Origin: Eucalyptus grandis
Lineage: Eukaryota; Streptophyta; Magnoliopsida; Myrtales; Myrtaceae
Reading direction: 5' to 3'
Assembly (NCBI RefSeq): GCF_016545825.1
Contig: NC_052615.1
Location: 29,757,088 to 29,821,087 of the forward strand
DNA: 64,000 nt
Numbering within the stretch: the first letter of the stretch is position 1; the number at the start of each line of letters is the position of its first letter. The notes beneath the pieces were generated by a model. It ran no database searches and had not been told where the DNA came from. It worked only from the letters and a program-made list of their open reading frames with translations. Below are positions 24,779 through 37,400 of the stretch, piece after piece. Position numbers and translations under genes: made by a program.

Positions 24779-26218
24779 GAATCTATTACCCATTGACACA
24801 CGCTCACTCAATTGCAATCGCGCTCAAAATGTTTAATAGGGAATATGATGCCGGCAGAGTTATTTTTTTACAATGATCATTGGAATTTAATTTTCAAGAG
24901 ATTCTTGAAATGAGAAATCTAGTTATGATGGTATTTAAGAGCAAAAAAAAAAAAACTAAGAAAAATGTTGTGCACAGTTACTGAAATATAAATAATATGA
25001 ACATTTACATATGTGGGACAGGGCAGGATTTCCATCTCCATGCCCATCCCACACCATGTCGAATAATAACGTAGGGATAGGGTGTTGGAGAAAGATGTCT
25101 GACACGAGCATAAATAAACATCATAACGGAGCATAAGAATTGGAATATGTTACATTTCGCTCGATCCAATATTAGACCAAAAGTTTTTTTGTAAGGTCCC
25201 GGCTTTCAGAAAACAAACATCAATGTATACAGTGGTGAAAGCGAACAGTCGTGCGAGCACTACTTGTTTCGTGACACATGCAATCACTCTTATCAGGTAC
25301 TCCAGAAAACATTGGATCGAGGCTTGATCTATCTAGGGTTTGTTCTTCCTATGGTAGATCCACAATTCAGAAGTCGTGCATAGCGATCAGAACTCACCAG
25401 GCAAAGAAGTCATCCCAAGACACGCATTGTCAAAGAAGTTCATTTATTTCTTTTGGACCCTAGCTAGTGATGTGTGAACGTAGGAAAAGCCAAGAGCTTG
25501 AAAAATTCTTGGATGAATCGACCCATTTCCATGTTGGAAAAAGCTGCACTTCCCAACAAGTAATTTTGCCGTAATTACTACAATATGATGGGACATGAGA
25601 GAGGGAGAGAGAGGTTGATAGTCGAACCCCATCAATTGAATTTGGAAAAGGACACTTATGATGTGCCAAAGACACCAAATATCACCTACCAAGGCCATGA
25701 CTTATGGCCCTTGCGCCATTGAATTGTTGCTTCCTTTGGGCACGGCTTGTCTAGATGCGTGGGGGCTACCCCCTTTCCCCCAATTCGATTTGATCTAGTG
25801 ACCCTCCATTTGATGCCCACTTCTCATGTCTAGGACACTTCAATTATTGCATTTCAATGGTTTGATCTACTGTGAGAAGAATCTCCCCTCCTCTTTCGGT
25901 CCCCTCTCTCATTTATTGCTTTTCTCCTCTCGCTTTTCTCCTCTCTTCTATGACCAAGAGAGTAAAACCCTTCTGACACTTGAATCACTTGTGAGACGTA
26001 CTTTTCTCCCCCACCATTTAGTCCGTCTCTTTCAAAAGGATCGTCCCCATCCTTGCGCCATGTTCAGCTGGTCACTATGTTTGATATTTATGGTAGGGGA
26101 GCAGATTGAAGAGAAAAATAAGAGAGGGGAATTGAATTGAAGTTAAATAAGAATGGATGGTGATGATTTCCTTCACCTTTGCTAATGCAAATCGAAAGAA
26201 GAACAAGAATAGATGGAA
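23176..26218. other. Intergenic DNA
   Basis: No gene is supported. A G-rich stretch at 23941-23970 (gggggtgggggtggggtgg, then GGT repeats) lies in a GC-richer patch at 23.8-24.2 kb that is open in several frames without any recognisable protein. An AT microsatellite lies at 24743-24774. Confidence 0.45.
24743..24774. repeat. (AT)16 microsatellite
   Basis: An uninterrupted AT dinucleotide run. Confidence 0.9.
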
Positions 26219-26415
26219 AGATGAGGTCGGTTAATAGATAATATAAAAAACTGATTGATTAAGTGATCAAGCGCTTAATTTAGATATATTAAATCTGAGA
26301 TTCAAATCGCATAGATAGAAAAATGAGGTCGGTTAATAGATAATACAAAAAACGATTGATTAAGTGATCAAGCGCTTCATTTAGATATATTAGATCTGAG
26401 ATTCAAATGGTATAT
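26219..26415 (+). repeat. ~102-bp tandem duplication
   Basis: The block starting atgaggtcggttaatagata at 26221 recurs at 26323. The two units match over almost their full length, differing by a few bases (actgattg against acgattg, ttaattt against ttcattt). The unit contains aagtgatcaagcgctt. It is young and non-coding. Confidence 0.85.
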
Positions 26416-27330
26416 ATTATTCATTCATACAAACCTTTGAGTCACCCCGGCACTAGGTGCACATGGATGAGTGGCTTGCGTCATGGTACAGACGAGCCCG
26501 AGTGTTCCGATTATTCGTTCCATCTAACAAAATAAGTTAGTTAATATATTAATCAATCTACTTGCTGGAAGGTTAAAAAAAAGGCGAAGGATGTTAATGA
26601 AATTCTTTCATAGAGTAATTATTTCATCAGGAATTGTTTTCACTCAGGCTTCTACCTCTTTCTAGCTATTTCCTTCCCAATATTATTAGCCAAAATGCAT
26701 GGGCAAAACACACATATATTTAATGTTTTTCTTTGTCATTATTTCCTCTCACCTTTTGCCGCTCGAATCCATCCCAGCATACCATAAACTAAGCCTAACA
26801 CCACATTCCAATTAAGACGAGATCAATTAGCAACCGAAAGAGCAGCGTCATTATAATATAACATCAACATTAACTCATATACTTGTCCAAAGTCACATGT
26901 TTAAGGGAGAAAAAAAAGGGTGGGTCGGCTAGGTGTGTACAATATTCCTCATGACAAATTTTAATGATGATCAAGGAGCTTTTTAGTTCTTTTATTCCTT
27001 GGTACTGCTCTGAAGCTTCGAATAGCCAACAAAACTATCGAATAAGAAATTCTTAGCCAATATTCAAATCTTGCCATCATTTGCATTCTTCTTCATTTTA
27101 TTAGTTTGTGATACGTTTGTGCACTAAAAAAATACGAAGGACCAAGAAGGCTGATGAAAAAGATGGTTTTACATAAAATATAGTCGAGACACGCGCCTAT
27201 TTCAGTTGAAGGGTTTATAATATAAGCTTTATCTTTATCAAAAGAAAACCTAGAAAACCATGATGTGCTTTCGAGTATGTCGGATAAGTTAAATGCATTT
27301 TTGAGAAATTAATATTTTTAGATATATTCA
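26416..27330. other. AT-rich intergenic DNA
   Basis: I see nothing beyond short low-complexity frames. Confidence 0.5.
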
Positions 27331-27341
27331 ATTATATAATG

Positions 27342-28021
27342 GGAATATTGTCCAAAATATCCTATATTTATTGTACTTTTGCTAATTTAATCCTATATAT
27401 TTCAATTTTATCAATTAAATCCTAAACTATTTCATGTTTTACCAAATGAATCTATCTGGCTAATTTTGACCAGATTACTAACGTAAATACTAGTCATCCT
27501 ATTAGCACAACTAACATTAATGTAAATAATTTTTAATAATATTTTAATATATTTTCAATTTTTTAAATTTTTAGATTTTTCTTTTCTTCTCTTTTCTTTC
27601 TTTTTTTTTTTTTATTTTCTCTTTTTCCCTTCGCTGACAACTGTTGAACCTTTTCAATGGCTAGCGGAGGCAACCGGTCTCGTGTGAGGGACACCCCCTC
27701 GCTAGCCTGGCAAGGCCGCCCTCTCTTGGGTGAGGCAAAAAGGAGAAAGGGGAAAAAAAAGAAGGAAAAAGAAGAAAAGAAAAATAGGAAAAGTAATTAA
27801 GTTTCAAAAATGTTAAAAATATTACTAAAATTATCCATATCACTTGGGCCGTGCCACATAGGACAGCCAACGTCTACATTAGTGAATTCCATCAAAAAAT
27901 TGTTCGAATAAACTCAATTAGCAAAATATGAAAAGATTTAGGACTCAATTGGTAAAATTAAAATATTTATGACTTAATTAGTAAAAGTGTATTAGATATA
28001 GGACTTTTTGAACAATTTTCC
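27342..28021. mobile_element. Mutator-like TIR element with GC-rich core
   Basis: The left end ggaatattgtccaaaatatcc and the reverse complement of the right end (ggaaaattgttcaaaaagtcc) are matching inverted repeats that continue for ~40 bp. An 11-bp repeat attatataatg flanks it at 27331-27341 and 28022-28032. Its first 10 bases form a perfect palindrome, so they could equally be an extension of the inverted repeats. The interior has a pyrimidine-rich left arm (27580-27640), a short GC-rich core (about 27640-27730) and a purine-rich right arm (27735-27800), the plan also seen at 3987-4691 and 42076-43116. Confidence 0.6.
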
Positions 28022-28032
28022 ATTATATAATG

Positions 28033-29189
28033 CATGAAAAGTCCTTAGCAAGAAAAAAGGAAGGTTTTCAATAAGAGTGTTGTCACATTCTATTGCTACA
28101 ACGACATCCACTTAATGATTGCCATCAATGCCAACTAAATGGCATATAAAGGGCTTCAGGAAGCAGTTCGAATGTATATGTCAGATTAGTCAAGATGAAA
28201 ATTTTAGATTCAATCATATGCCGTATGTTTAACTAAAATGGCATATAAAGAATTACGTTTGAAACGACTCATTTATGATTTCACAAATTTAAATGAATTT
28301 CATATAAGTTATACTAAAGCACTTGTTCTCTACTTTAATTTTTTAATTCTTGAATTTTACTAAATGTATAATGATGCTCTTCAATTATTAGGCATAGATG
28401 ACGTTGAACATCTTATACTAGTTCAAGGACCCAAAAGAGTCAATTGAAAAATTCAAAGATGACACCGCACATCGAGAAAAGTTCAAAGATTGCACGACCA
28501 ATGAGGACTCGAAAAGTTATATTTCCAAAACACCGAACGCCCACATGAAGCACAAAAGAAGTCATTATTCTAAAAATTGAATTTTTCCAAATTTCAAACC
28601 TAACTACATCCTAAAGTAAATGACCAAGAACCCCACCATGTCCTCTTGATATGGATTCCCTAGAGGGACGTGTGAGGAGTCGCTGGTCAAGTGTCATCTA
28701 GAACTCTCTGAAACTTCAACACCATCATTTTCCCCCGTTTCACATCAACCCCCTCAGGAGGAATGATATAATAGAAAGGCCATCAAGAAGAGGAGGATAA
28801 GTATGATGGACTCCTCGTTCTCAAAGCCAAAGAAAAATTCACCAACTGGAACCCAACACCAATCCCTCCCTGTGCATACAAATAAAATCTAATTTATAGC
28901 AGAAATTATAATTTAAAAAAAAAAAAAAAAAAAGAAAGAGAGAGGACTTTTCACCCATCTGTAAAAAGAAATTTAAAAAAAATAATGAATTTTATTACAT
29001 AAAACCTGGATACTAGAAAACGACATGTACGTGTACAAGACACACCTCAAACAGGCCACACCTTCACCTCATGCTCCTCCTCATTATTCCCACTGCAAGA
29101 AAAAAAAAATTAAAAGAAGAATGATTAATCTATTAAGAAAAGAATCCCATAAAGCAAGACTAGATCCATCTTCCTCCATCTCTCTCTCC
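28033..29189. other. Intergenic DNA upstream of the RING gene
   Basis: No gene is seen. A ~19-nt poly-A run lies near 28914-28933. The last few hundred bases are the upstream promoter region of the RING gene. Confidence 0.5.
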
Positions 29190-29245
29190 TATATATCTCT
29201 CTCTTCTTCCACTCTCTCTCCCTCTCTCTCTCTCTCTCTCTCACC
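29190..29245 (+). promoter_or_regulatory. TATA element and CT-rich leader of the RING gene
   Basis: A TATA-like tatatat lies at 29190-29196, about 190 bp before the RING start codon, immediately followed by a CT microsatellite (about 29200-29243). This pairing of TATA with a pyrimidine patch is a common plant core promoter and leader arrangement. The transcription start is inferred to be near 29220. Confidence 0.5.
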
Positions 29246-29382
29246 TCCATCAAGAACGCAACCAGAAAAACCAGAAACCCAAACTACCCAGCAAGAACTC
29301 ACTCATTCACTCGATCCACCAATCCCACCATCTCAGATTCCTCTCCCTCCCCCATTTTCGGCTCCAATTTCGGATCTTTTTC

Positions 29383-29889
29383 ATGGGTTTCCCAGTGTGC
29401 TACAGCGAGCTCCTCCTCCCGAAGCTCCTCCTCGACACCCTCTCCATCTTCACCGTCCTCCGCCGCCTCATCTCCGCCCTCCTCGGCCTCGCCGGCCTCT
29501 CCGGCTTCCTCGACCCGGACCCCCACCACCTCGACCCGGTGTCCCGCCCCCCGCCGGAGCCGGCGCCGTCCGTGTCGGCGGCCCTGATGCGGGAGATCCT
29601 GCCGGTGGTCCGGTTCGCCGACCTGGCGGACCCCCCGGAGAGCTGCGCCGTCTGCCTGTACGACTTCGACGGGGAGGACGAGACCCGGCGGCTGGCGAAC
29701 TGCAGCCACGTCTTCCACCGGGGCTGCCTGGACCGCTGGATGGGATACGACCAGATGACGTGCCCGCTCTGCCGGACGACGCTGGTGCCCGACGACGTGG
29801 TCGGCGCCATCAACGAGCGGCTCTGGGCGGCGTCGTTCGTGCCGGAGTTCCACGGATTCGAAGAGTACGCTCACGTCACTGGCTTATAG
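29383..29889 (+). CDS. BRH1: RING-H2 finger protein, BRH1-like E3 ubiquitin ligase
   Basis: A single uninterrupted frame of 168 residues with no intron, as in plant BRH1 (brassinosteroid-responsive RING-H2) relatives, which are about 170 aa. The N-terminal MGFPVCYSELLLPKLLLD and a hydrophobic stretch (about 20-45) match the family's opening and may anchor it to membranes. The RING-H2 finger has C88-x2-C91-x15-C107-x-H109-x2-H112-x2-C115-x11-C127-x2-C130, all eight zinc ligands present. A Trp lies at 119, the conserved position after the sixth ligand that contacts E2. The C-terminal INERLWAASFVPEFHG is also family-like. The predicted role is RING-type E3 ubiquitin transfer; the substrate is unknown. 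The CDS is very GC-rich compared with its surroundings. The start at 29383 is the family start. The name is by family; the true orthologue could be another BRH1-group member. Confidence 0.93.
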   Translation: MGFPVCYSELLLPKLLLDTLSIFTVLRRLISALLGLAGLSGFLDPDPHHLDPVSRPPPEPAPSVSAALMREILPVVRFADLADPPESCAVCLYDFDGEDETRRLANCSHVFHRGCLDRWMGYDQMTCPLCRTTLVPDDVVGAINERLWAASFVPEFHGFEEYAHVTGL

Positions 29890-32800
29890 CAATAGAAAAA
29901 GGAAGGCCAAGTTTTGATTTTTATTTTCAGGAAGTCTCTGGTGCTTCTTTTTTTTTTTTTTTTTTTTTTTTTTTGGGGGGTGGATGGGTTGGTTTGATCT
30001 TTGTAGATAGAGGGAAAATCGATCGACCCCAAAAGGGTAAAAAAAAAAAAGAAATGAAATGAAATTGGTACGATTTTTGTATATTTTCAGTTGCGGAAAT
30101 TGATCAAACTTGGCACCGCATTTTGAGCCATGATATCAAATGGCGTTGCAATAAATTCCCATGCTAATACTTGATTAAGAAAAGAATCCAACACCACCGA
30201 TTTTTTGGGTTATTAATTTCTTTTATTTATAAAATTGAAAGTTTGGTTTCTCTGAGCTCTGCATGGAGCAGTAGGTTCAGTGCTTTTGATCTTGATTTAT
30301 TGATAGTAATATTTAAATCTTGCTGAAAAAGAAAAAGAATAATGCTTGCGGTTTGGCTCGTTAGTTCTGGGGGGGCATCTGCATTGTCGATTCAGCTCTA
30401 TGGTTTTCGCCAATAATTTCTTACCGAGAAAACCGGGAAAGTGTCAATTTAGTTTTTCTTTTCTTTTGTTTTCTTTGATGAATACACTGTACACAAATTA
30501 TTGGTCATTAATGCTTTTATTTACTCTTTTCATTTTCAGATTTTTATCATTTTTTTTTCTCATTTTATTTTGAAAAGAGCATTGAAAGCTTTGCGCGTTT
30601 CGTGGCAATTCTCGCGATCTCATCTGGTCCCGAATTGCATCTTTTTTCCTTTTTCCTCTTTTTGCTTTTTCCACTTCTGGGGATGATTGGGTCCGAGCAA
30701 GCAGCAAGAATCTCGATCTTGGTAGCCTACAAAAATAATGGAATGTCTAGGTATTATCCAGTAATTATTTTTGTGATGAAAAAGTCAGAGGATTTCTTAT
30801 CTAATGATGTCCAGAAAAGGGGGAAAAAAGATATAGCCAAGATCTTAAGTGAAACTCGAGCTGTGATGAATAATGAAAGTTAGTGTAGGACATTATCATT
30901 AACCCCCTAAATATCCTTTTTATTCTTTCATTGTGGAACAATCAATTATCAAGATTCCCAAACTACTGTGCACACCCTTCAAGCAAAACCACTAATAAGT
31001 GCAATTAGATGATTTTACGAGAAGATAATCCGTTTGATCAAAAAAGCGCCCGATATAAAAGGACATTGTTGAATATTAAGAAATTAAGAAAAAAATATCA
31101 CTTCTCCTAATTTAAAGAAGCAAAACTAAATAGAAGGGGCCAAGAATTCATGATCCGCCGTCCTGCGGATCCTAATCATTGGAACGGCTGACAAGAATTT
31201 ATTTACATTATTGCTGAATTATGTGAATTATATGAAGCAATAAATTAATCTGTTTTCTTTTTTTTCCCCTTAAATTTTCCCCTCTTTTATGGGTACTTTA
31301 TGGTTGAGGAGAGGAATAATTTTTGGCTAAAGCATAGGCTGGATAAGGATTAAGGAAGCTTCGGGGCGTACTATGAAGACATGGAAAGAGCATGGACAAA
31401 TTACAATTTTGATTTTGATTAGGTACCATTCCAAGTGGCATGTCTATCCGATTATTGCGTGCGGGTGTCTCTAATTTTCGCCGAAGCTAGAGCCCACACG
31501 GTTTGCTCTTTTGCTCATTCACGTCAATGTTTTCACTCATCATTTACACCTAACCCTTCTAGATAGTTTCAAGCTTGTTTTTCATGTTTCTCTTATATTT
31601 CCATTTTTTTTTTTGAATTTAATTGAAAAAATTAGCTGCTATTTTAATCCCAGTGCTAAGTCCCACAATCTCAAAGGGCAAGAGAGAAAAAAAAAAAAAA
31701 AAAAAGAGGCTATATTCTCTGTTTTGATTTTTTATTTTTTCGGAATGGACAAAAAGGAAGGGCTTTTTTTTAATCCCTAATAAGTCTTTTTTTTTTTTTG
31801 TGAGATTGGGACCACTATGGCTTTGAAGATTACATAAAACATGCCCTTTTCTCTTCTTCTTTTTTGGTGATTTTTTAGCTCTTTTTATTCTGGATGAGTG
31901 TTAACTTTTCAACTCAAATTGTTTTCCACGTCTTGCAGTAGAAATATTTTAATAGTGTAGGGAAGAAACTCGATCGTACCGTCGGATTTTCACGCTTTCA
32001 ATGTGAAAATACAATTTCAAGTCAATCAAATCAAATTTTTACTTTTTAGAAGTTCTTTTACGCTGGTTTCCGCTAGCGAGAAGTCGAAATACAGGTCAAA
32101 AGCCAAAGGAGTAGGTGGATCGTGGACGTAGGAAAGGAGCACCTCGCATGGTCCCTTGTCTTATTGATCCAGTGGTCAAAATGCACCAGTCGCAATCGCT
32201 TCTTCTCAATCCAATGTGACCAAACATTAGATTACCCAACAAATCTATAGGATTGCAGGCATTATATGGCAATGTCACTTGGACATTTTCCCTTTTGTAA
32301 AACCAAAGAGCACCGCGTATAAAATAAACTATGAACATAGAAAGGGACGGCCTAATATTTTGAGCTACAATATGTTTTTGCACGGTTGCTTAGCCACGAC
32401 ATCGCGACACCGACCGGTTAAGGAACCCTTTTGTCGTAAAATATACAAAACTTTTTTTTCATGTCATTAAAATAGTTTCCCAGTCAATGAGTGGGTTCAC
32501 ATCGACAAGGACATGTAATCAAAAGGGATTAGAGCTTAATTAACATTCAAAACCTGGTTGCTTTTATCTCTAATTTGTAGCACATACACTCATGTTTGTC
32601 ATCTTTTTTTTTTGGTTTCGCAGCATATAAACTCAAAGGGGTTTTTGGAAATATAATTTGAAAGTCCCCATTTTGCCAATTTATGAGCAAATAATAAATT
32701 ATTATACTATTCTTCAAATTACTATCATCATCATCATCACCATCATCTATTTATACTTTTTACAATTTTGAAAGCTCAAGAAACGGCACTAGAGCACAAA

Positions 32801-33365
32801 AAAGTTGAGAAGCGTGTCTAGAATTGAGTACAAGCCTCAACCACCGGAACAAATCGCAATGAATTGGTCACTTTAATTGTCAAACAAGCAACGCGACAAT
32901 GACCACTTCCACGAGCGTTTCCTTCAAGCCTGCTTGAATTATTTACAACTGCTTCCTTTATAAAAAAAGAAAAAGAAAAAAAGAAATGGAAATAAAGAAA
33001 AATTCAACCTTTGCCTAATTGTTTAGGATGTCTAGTTGACAATCTATAAAAAAGAAAAGAAAAGAAAAGAAAATGTTACGCAGACGGCAAATATGAGCAG
33101 CAATAGACAACTTCGTACTATGTTTAATATGACGAAATCAATTTGCTAGCTGTGGACGCCAACACGGCTTAGACCAGATTTTTGGTTAGATACATTAGGC
33201 CTTGAGGTTTTCGAGTTTTCTGCGACCAATTTATTATTATATATATTTTTTTTTTGCAATTTTTTTTGTTATTTTAATTTCTATTGTCGATTTTCAGCCG
33301 GTTCTTCGTGGGGGCTAATCTAAGATCAAATCCGAACCCAATCAATGTCGGATTCAATCGCTAAA
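29890..33365. other. RING 3' UTR and intergenic DNA
   Basis: The RING 3' UTR contains a ~27-nt poly-T run (about 29948-29975), and an AATAAA at 30150-30155 is the likely poly(A) signal. Beyond that, 30.3-33.3 kb is AT-rich with many homopolymer runs and no supportable gene. Confidence 0.5.
30150..30155 (+). promoter_or_regulatory. Candidate poly(A) signal of the RING gene
   Basis: A canonical AATAAA about 260 bp after the stop codon in AT-rich sequence. Plant near-upstream elements are loose, so this is only the best-looking candidate. Confidence 0.4.
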
Positions 33366-33945
33366 CTAGGCGTTCCGGTCTGATAACCTCAGCACTTGTG
33401 CAATCAAGAACCAAGGAGAAAAGACCACTGACCAGGCGACCGATGTGAAGAGCATAAACGGCAGCACCGAGAACACTGAAGATGGGAAGACCCCAAAGGA
33501 TCCGAGAATCTGTGTGGCACTTCCTTGCAACGATTCATCTGGCACTTTACATCACAAAGCACAACACTGCAATCCTTAGCTTTCGCGGTTGCAATTAGTC
33601 TAGCAATTCAGTCCTCGGGTTCGAAGCGGAAGTCTTAAGAACTTCAGGAGCTGAGTAACATCAAAAATTACTACGTGACCGAATCGCGCTATCAAGAGCC
33701 GACACATTCGTTTATCAAGATGGGGGACCGACGTCCTCCCTACTCATTCATGAATCATGACTGTAGCATGTCACTAGCATGGTTGGTGCCGACCAATTGG
33801 ATTAGAAGTTGGTTCCTCAGTGCATTATTGTTGCTTACACGTCCAGGAATATGGGTAATGTAATCTAACATCATTTTCACTTGAATTGCTTTCCGACTAA
33901 GATCGACTCTTCGAAGAGGTGTCAAAACTACCAGCACCAGCAAAG
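33366..33945 (-). pseudogene. Possible exons of an unrecognised membrane protein (remnant or chance)
   Basis: On the minus strand, 33551 down to a stop at 33366 is open for ~61 codons and encodes a strongly hydrophobic, protein-like stretch (for example SVFSVLPFMLFTSVAWSVV), consistent with membrane segments. About 290 bp upstream, 33945-33839 could be another exon. It follows a plausible acceptor (tttgcttag), encodes LTPLRRVDLSRKAIQVKMM-type sequence and ends at a good donor (CGT then gtaagc). I could not join the two in one frame with conventional sites and found no start codon. It lies just downstream of the PLAC8 gene on the same strand and could instead be read-through 3' sequence. I do not recognise the family. 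Confidence 0.22.
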
Positions 33946-34403
33946 CTAAGCAAATAGATCAGCAGAGGCACACATCATGCGAGAAAGAAACGAATAGGAT
34001 AGTAGAGCCACACTTAATGAAGCACCACATGAATCATGGAATTTAACAGAACAGAGGATGGCGGAAAGATCGGCAGCAAGATCAGACAAGAAATTTGCGA
34101 GTGACCAAATAACAAATCATATGCATAAATATAGTAGAAGGGTCCTTTTAATGCCCATGTTCTGGTTCATAGATAGACAAGAAGAAAAGGCATTCAGATT
34201 ATACAAGTCTGAACAAGATGAAATAGCAAAACCCACGCAATCCTGTGCATATACTGCTTCACTCAGAGGCCACAAGAAAGCAACGCTGAAAAAATATATC
34301 CGCACCAAGTCTACACTTATCTACTCAACTGTAGTGCACGCATCTCAAGCGATATGAGAACATCGGTGAAACTGTATATCAATGGGTGAGGCAGAGAAAT
34401 GGA

Positions 34404-37400
34404 TCACTTAGGATAGCCAGTAGGCGGATACCCAGACGGAGGATAAGCGGGGGGAGGATAAGCTGCAGGAGGATAATTAGGAGCAGGATAGCCCTGATGT
34501 GGAGGCGGATAGCCGTAAGCCTGCGGTGGTGGCGGAGCTGGATAAGCATAACCAGCTGAGGGAGGAATAGGCTGATCGATACGGGACATCTGCTGAACAG
34601 GAGGCATGGCCATGGGTCGGTCCCCAAACATGCCATCTCGTTTGTCCATCTCAACCTTGTGTTGTGTCTGAATATGAATGAACCGATTAGCAACAAGAGA
34701 GAGCACCATTGATAGAGGAAGCAAGAACATCAAAGTGATATTTTCTTGTCTTTCATTTACATACCTGCATGCAAGCACAAACCCTACCAAAGGGCCAAAA
34801 AACAATCGCAAGTCAGATGCTTTGAAGTTTTGATCTGATTAGAAAAAAGTCCAAGAGGAAAAGGGAGAAAGAAACACACGAGCAATAAACCAAATCAGAC
34901 AAGAAGTTAAGCAATTGAGAAGCCTCTGAAATTTCTTCACTCCCAACTATCATAGCAACTATTGAGAATATGCAGGCAAGTTGTTGGAGGCAGAGCATAA
35001 AGCCCTGAAATCAAAGTTAGATATGCAAGATCAGCATAATGACATGATTTGTATACCATGTATAGAGGGAGGGATGCATAGAGGGAGCGAGAGAGAGGAG
35101 GATGTACAATGATACAGTTATCACATTGTGTAGTCTGTATGTTAAACTCATCTTGCAACAAAAAGCGAGTGGAGGCCACTGAATTTGTGAAGCAGAGCAA
35201 AACCTGGATTCAGTAACACAGAATGGTAAGATGATTAAGATCCCATGCTTATCATATTTATGTATGCTTGACTACTAGCTAATTTTAATGAAAAGTTCTG
35301 ACTACAACCCATAATCTGAAGTTTTCTAGTGTTTATCAGTAAGATAGCAAAGAAAGCACTTCGCCAGGTGCAGACATCTAGCAATAGAAGTGCCAAAACA
35401 ACAGAGCACTTCTATTTAACCAATATCCAACCATATATAACATCCCTCCTGCGGATATTTAAGATTTAAGAGAACAAATGTTCCTTTTCCAATTCTCATG
35501 TCAAACACAAGATGTAACTGCATCAGCTTTTGCACACTGTGAATAGCATTTTAGCCGTAGCACCAACAAAAGGCAAGAGTGAGGGGCTGCGATATCTGCA
35601 GATGCTTTCAACAAATGGATACGAAATCATTTGCAGAAGGTAAGTCTATTCATTGCCTAAGTTCACACCATAAAGTTCTCATTTTGAATGAGCGGGCAAG
35701 CAGCAGGAGGGATGGCACTGATAGGTATGAAATACTCCCCTCTCAATGAAATTAACCTTAGACAATAAAGTAGCCATATCCAGATGTAAAAGTCGAGTAA
35801 TGGCATTATCTAGACAAAACATCTACAAGTTCCAGAAAATTCAGACACTAATAAACATAACAACTGTTCAATTCATGTCTTTCTCTTCTTGTCCTAGCTT
35901 AGCAAAAGAAAGAAAAACTGGAGCTGACCATCTGCTCTTGCCGGTTCCACATAGGTTATGTAGGTCCAGTGGCCAAGCAGGGCCTGATTAACAACCCCCA
36001 GAGAAGTAGCAATTGAACACTATCCAAGATTTTAAACCTTTACAAAGCAAGATTGATAATTGACAATAAGAAGACCCTCAGAACAATAAGTTTACACAAG
36101 CAAGAAAATGAAGCTTACAAGACCAAATGTAGAGCCTTTATCAGTTTAGTTGGATCTCATACAGGTTATTGTTAGCATACATAGAGGGAAAAAAATGTAT
36201 CTGGAGAAAACAAAACGACTGAACTGGAAGAATCAATCTAAAATATTAGATAAGCTCCATACCTCAGTGCAAAGACAGAATTCAGGGCATCGACTCTCTC
36301 CACACCTACCACTACATGGCGTGTAACCTGCACAACAGACATACCTAAAGCAAACAAGAGAAATTTATCACCCCTGAGAAAGGCCACTTTTCTTTTTTAT
36401 TTGAGACAGATTTTGAGAACCAGAGCATTACCTTGACATGTCATTATAAAGGGCTCTTTTACGGAGCAAGTATGAAGCACATGGTCCACTACAATGAAAC
36501 CAATTTGTTAGAAGACCAAAAGATGGTACTCCAAAAATGAAGCACTATAGCTACAGAGATTCAATTGATGATACAGATATATCAAAACATATATACAGTG
36601 AAAAGACAAAAGTTGGTGGAAGGAATAGAACACAACAACTACAAGTTTCACTTAGGAAGCCAAAACCAAGCAAGACAAACGTTAGCTTTAAAGTGATATC
36701 CTCACTTGAAGAAGTTGACCATCAATCCACTCAAAAGAACAAATAAGAAGTGCAAATCTACTGATGATATGATCATACTACAGGTTCTGGTGCTAAACCG
36801 AATTCAAGTCGACCGAAAGGAAAAGGAGCCAAGGAGCCACTTAATTGGACAGTGAAGCGAAAAACCCAAGGGAACACCAAATACATAGCGCGAGAAGAAA
36901 TTTAGCCTCTGAGGTAATACAGCAAGCATAAGATACATCAATTACTTCATACAACGAGTTACGAAATTCGACAAAGCTTCTTTAAGCAATCGACTGAGAC
37001 TCCAATTTCATAACATCTCCTCAGTTATATATATATGACCAGACACATGATGAAGCAGTTTTGCCACCTAGAACTACGTGTTATTATCAGATCAGTGTAA
37101 CCGCTCATTGTGAGAGAAGACTTAATCTCATGCATCAACTTTAAGGTCTAAACTGAATAAGATCCACATTAGTCTCGGTTGATCAAATCATGCGTGAAAC
37201 AGGAGCAGACCAGCATCATAGAGAGAAAGGGCACAAAGAAAGAGCGACAAACAAAATCGAAGCCATGACAGGATCACGACTCATTTCTATGTTCTAAGGT
37301 GCATGAGCATCCCCTGGAAAGGGGAGAGAAACATTAGAGTCAGCGCATGACAAGTCCACGCATCTATAGCCATGTCCACAAAAATGAATATTAACAACGC

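Noticed and set aside
29299..29874. Minus-strand frames opposite the RING gene
   Set aside because: Antisense shadows caused by high GC content.
29025..30062. 345-codon plus-strand frame overlapping the RING gene
   Set aside because: Shadow of the GC-rich RING CDS in another frame, extended by CT repeats and a poly-T run. It has no domain, while the other frame encodes a complete RING-H2 finger.
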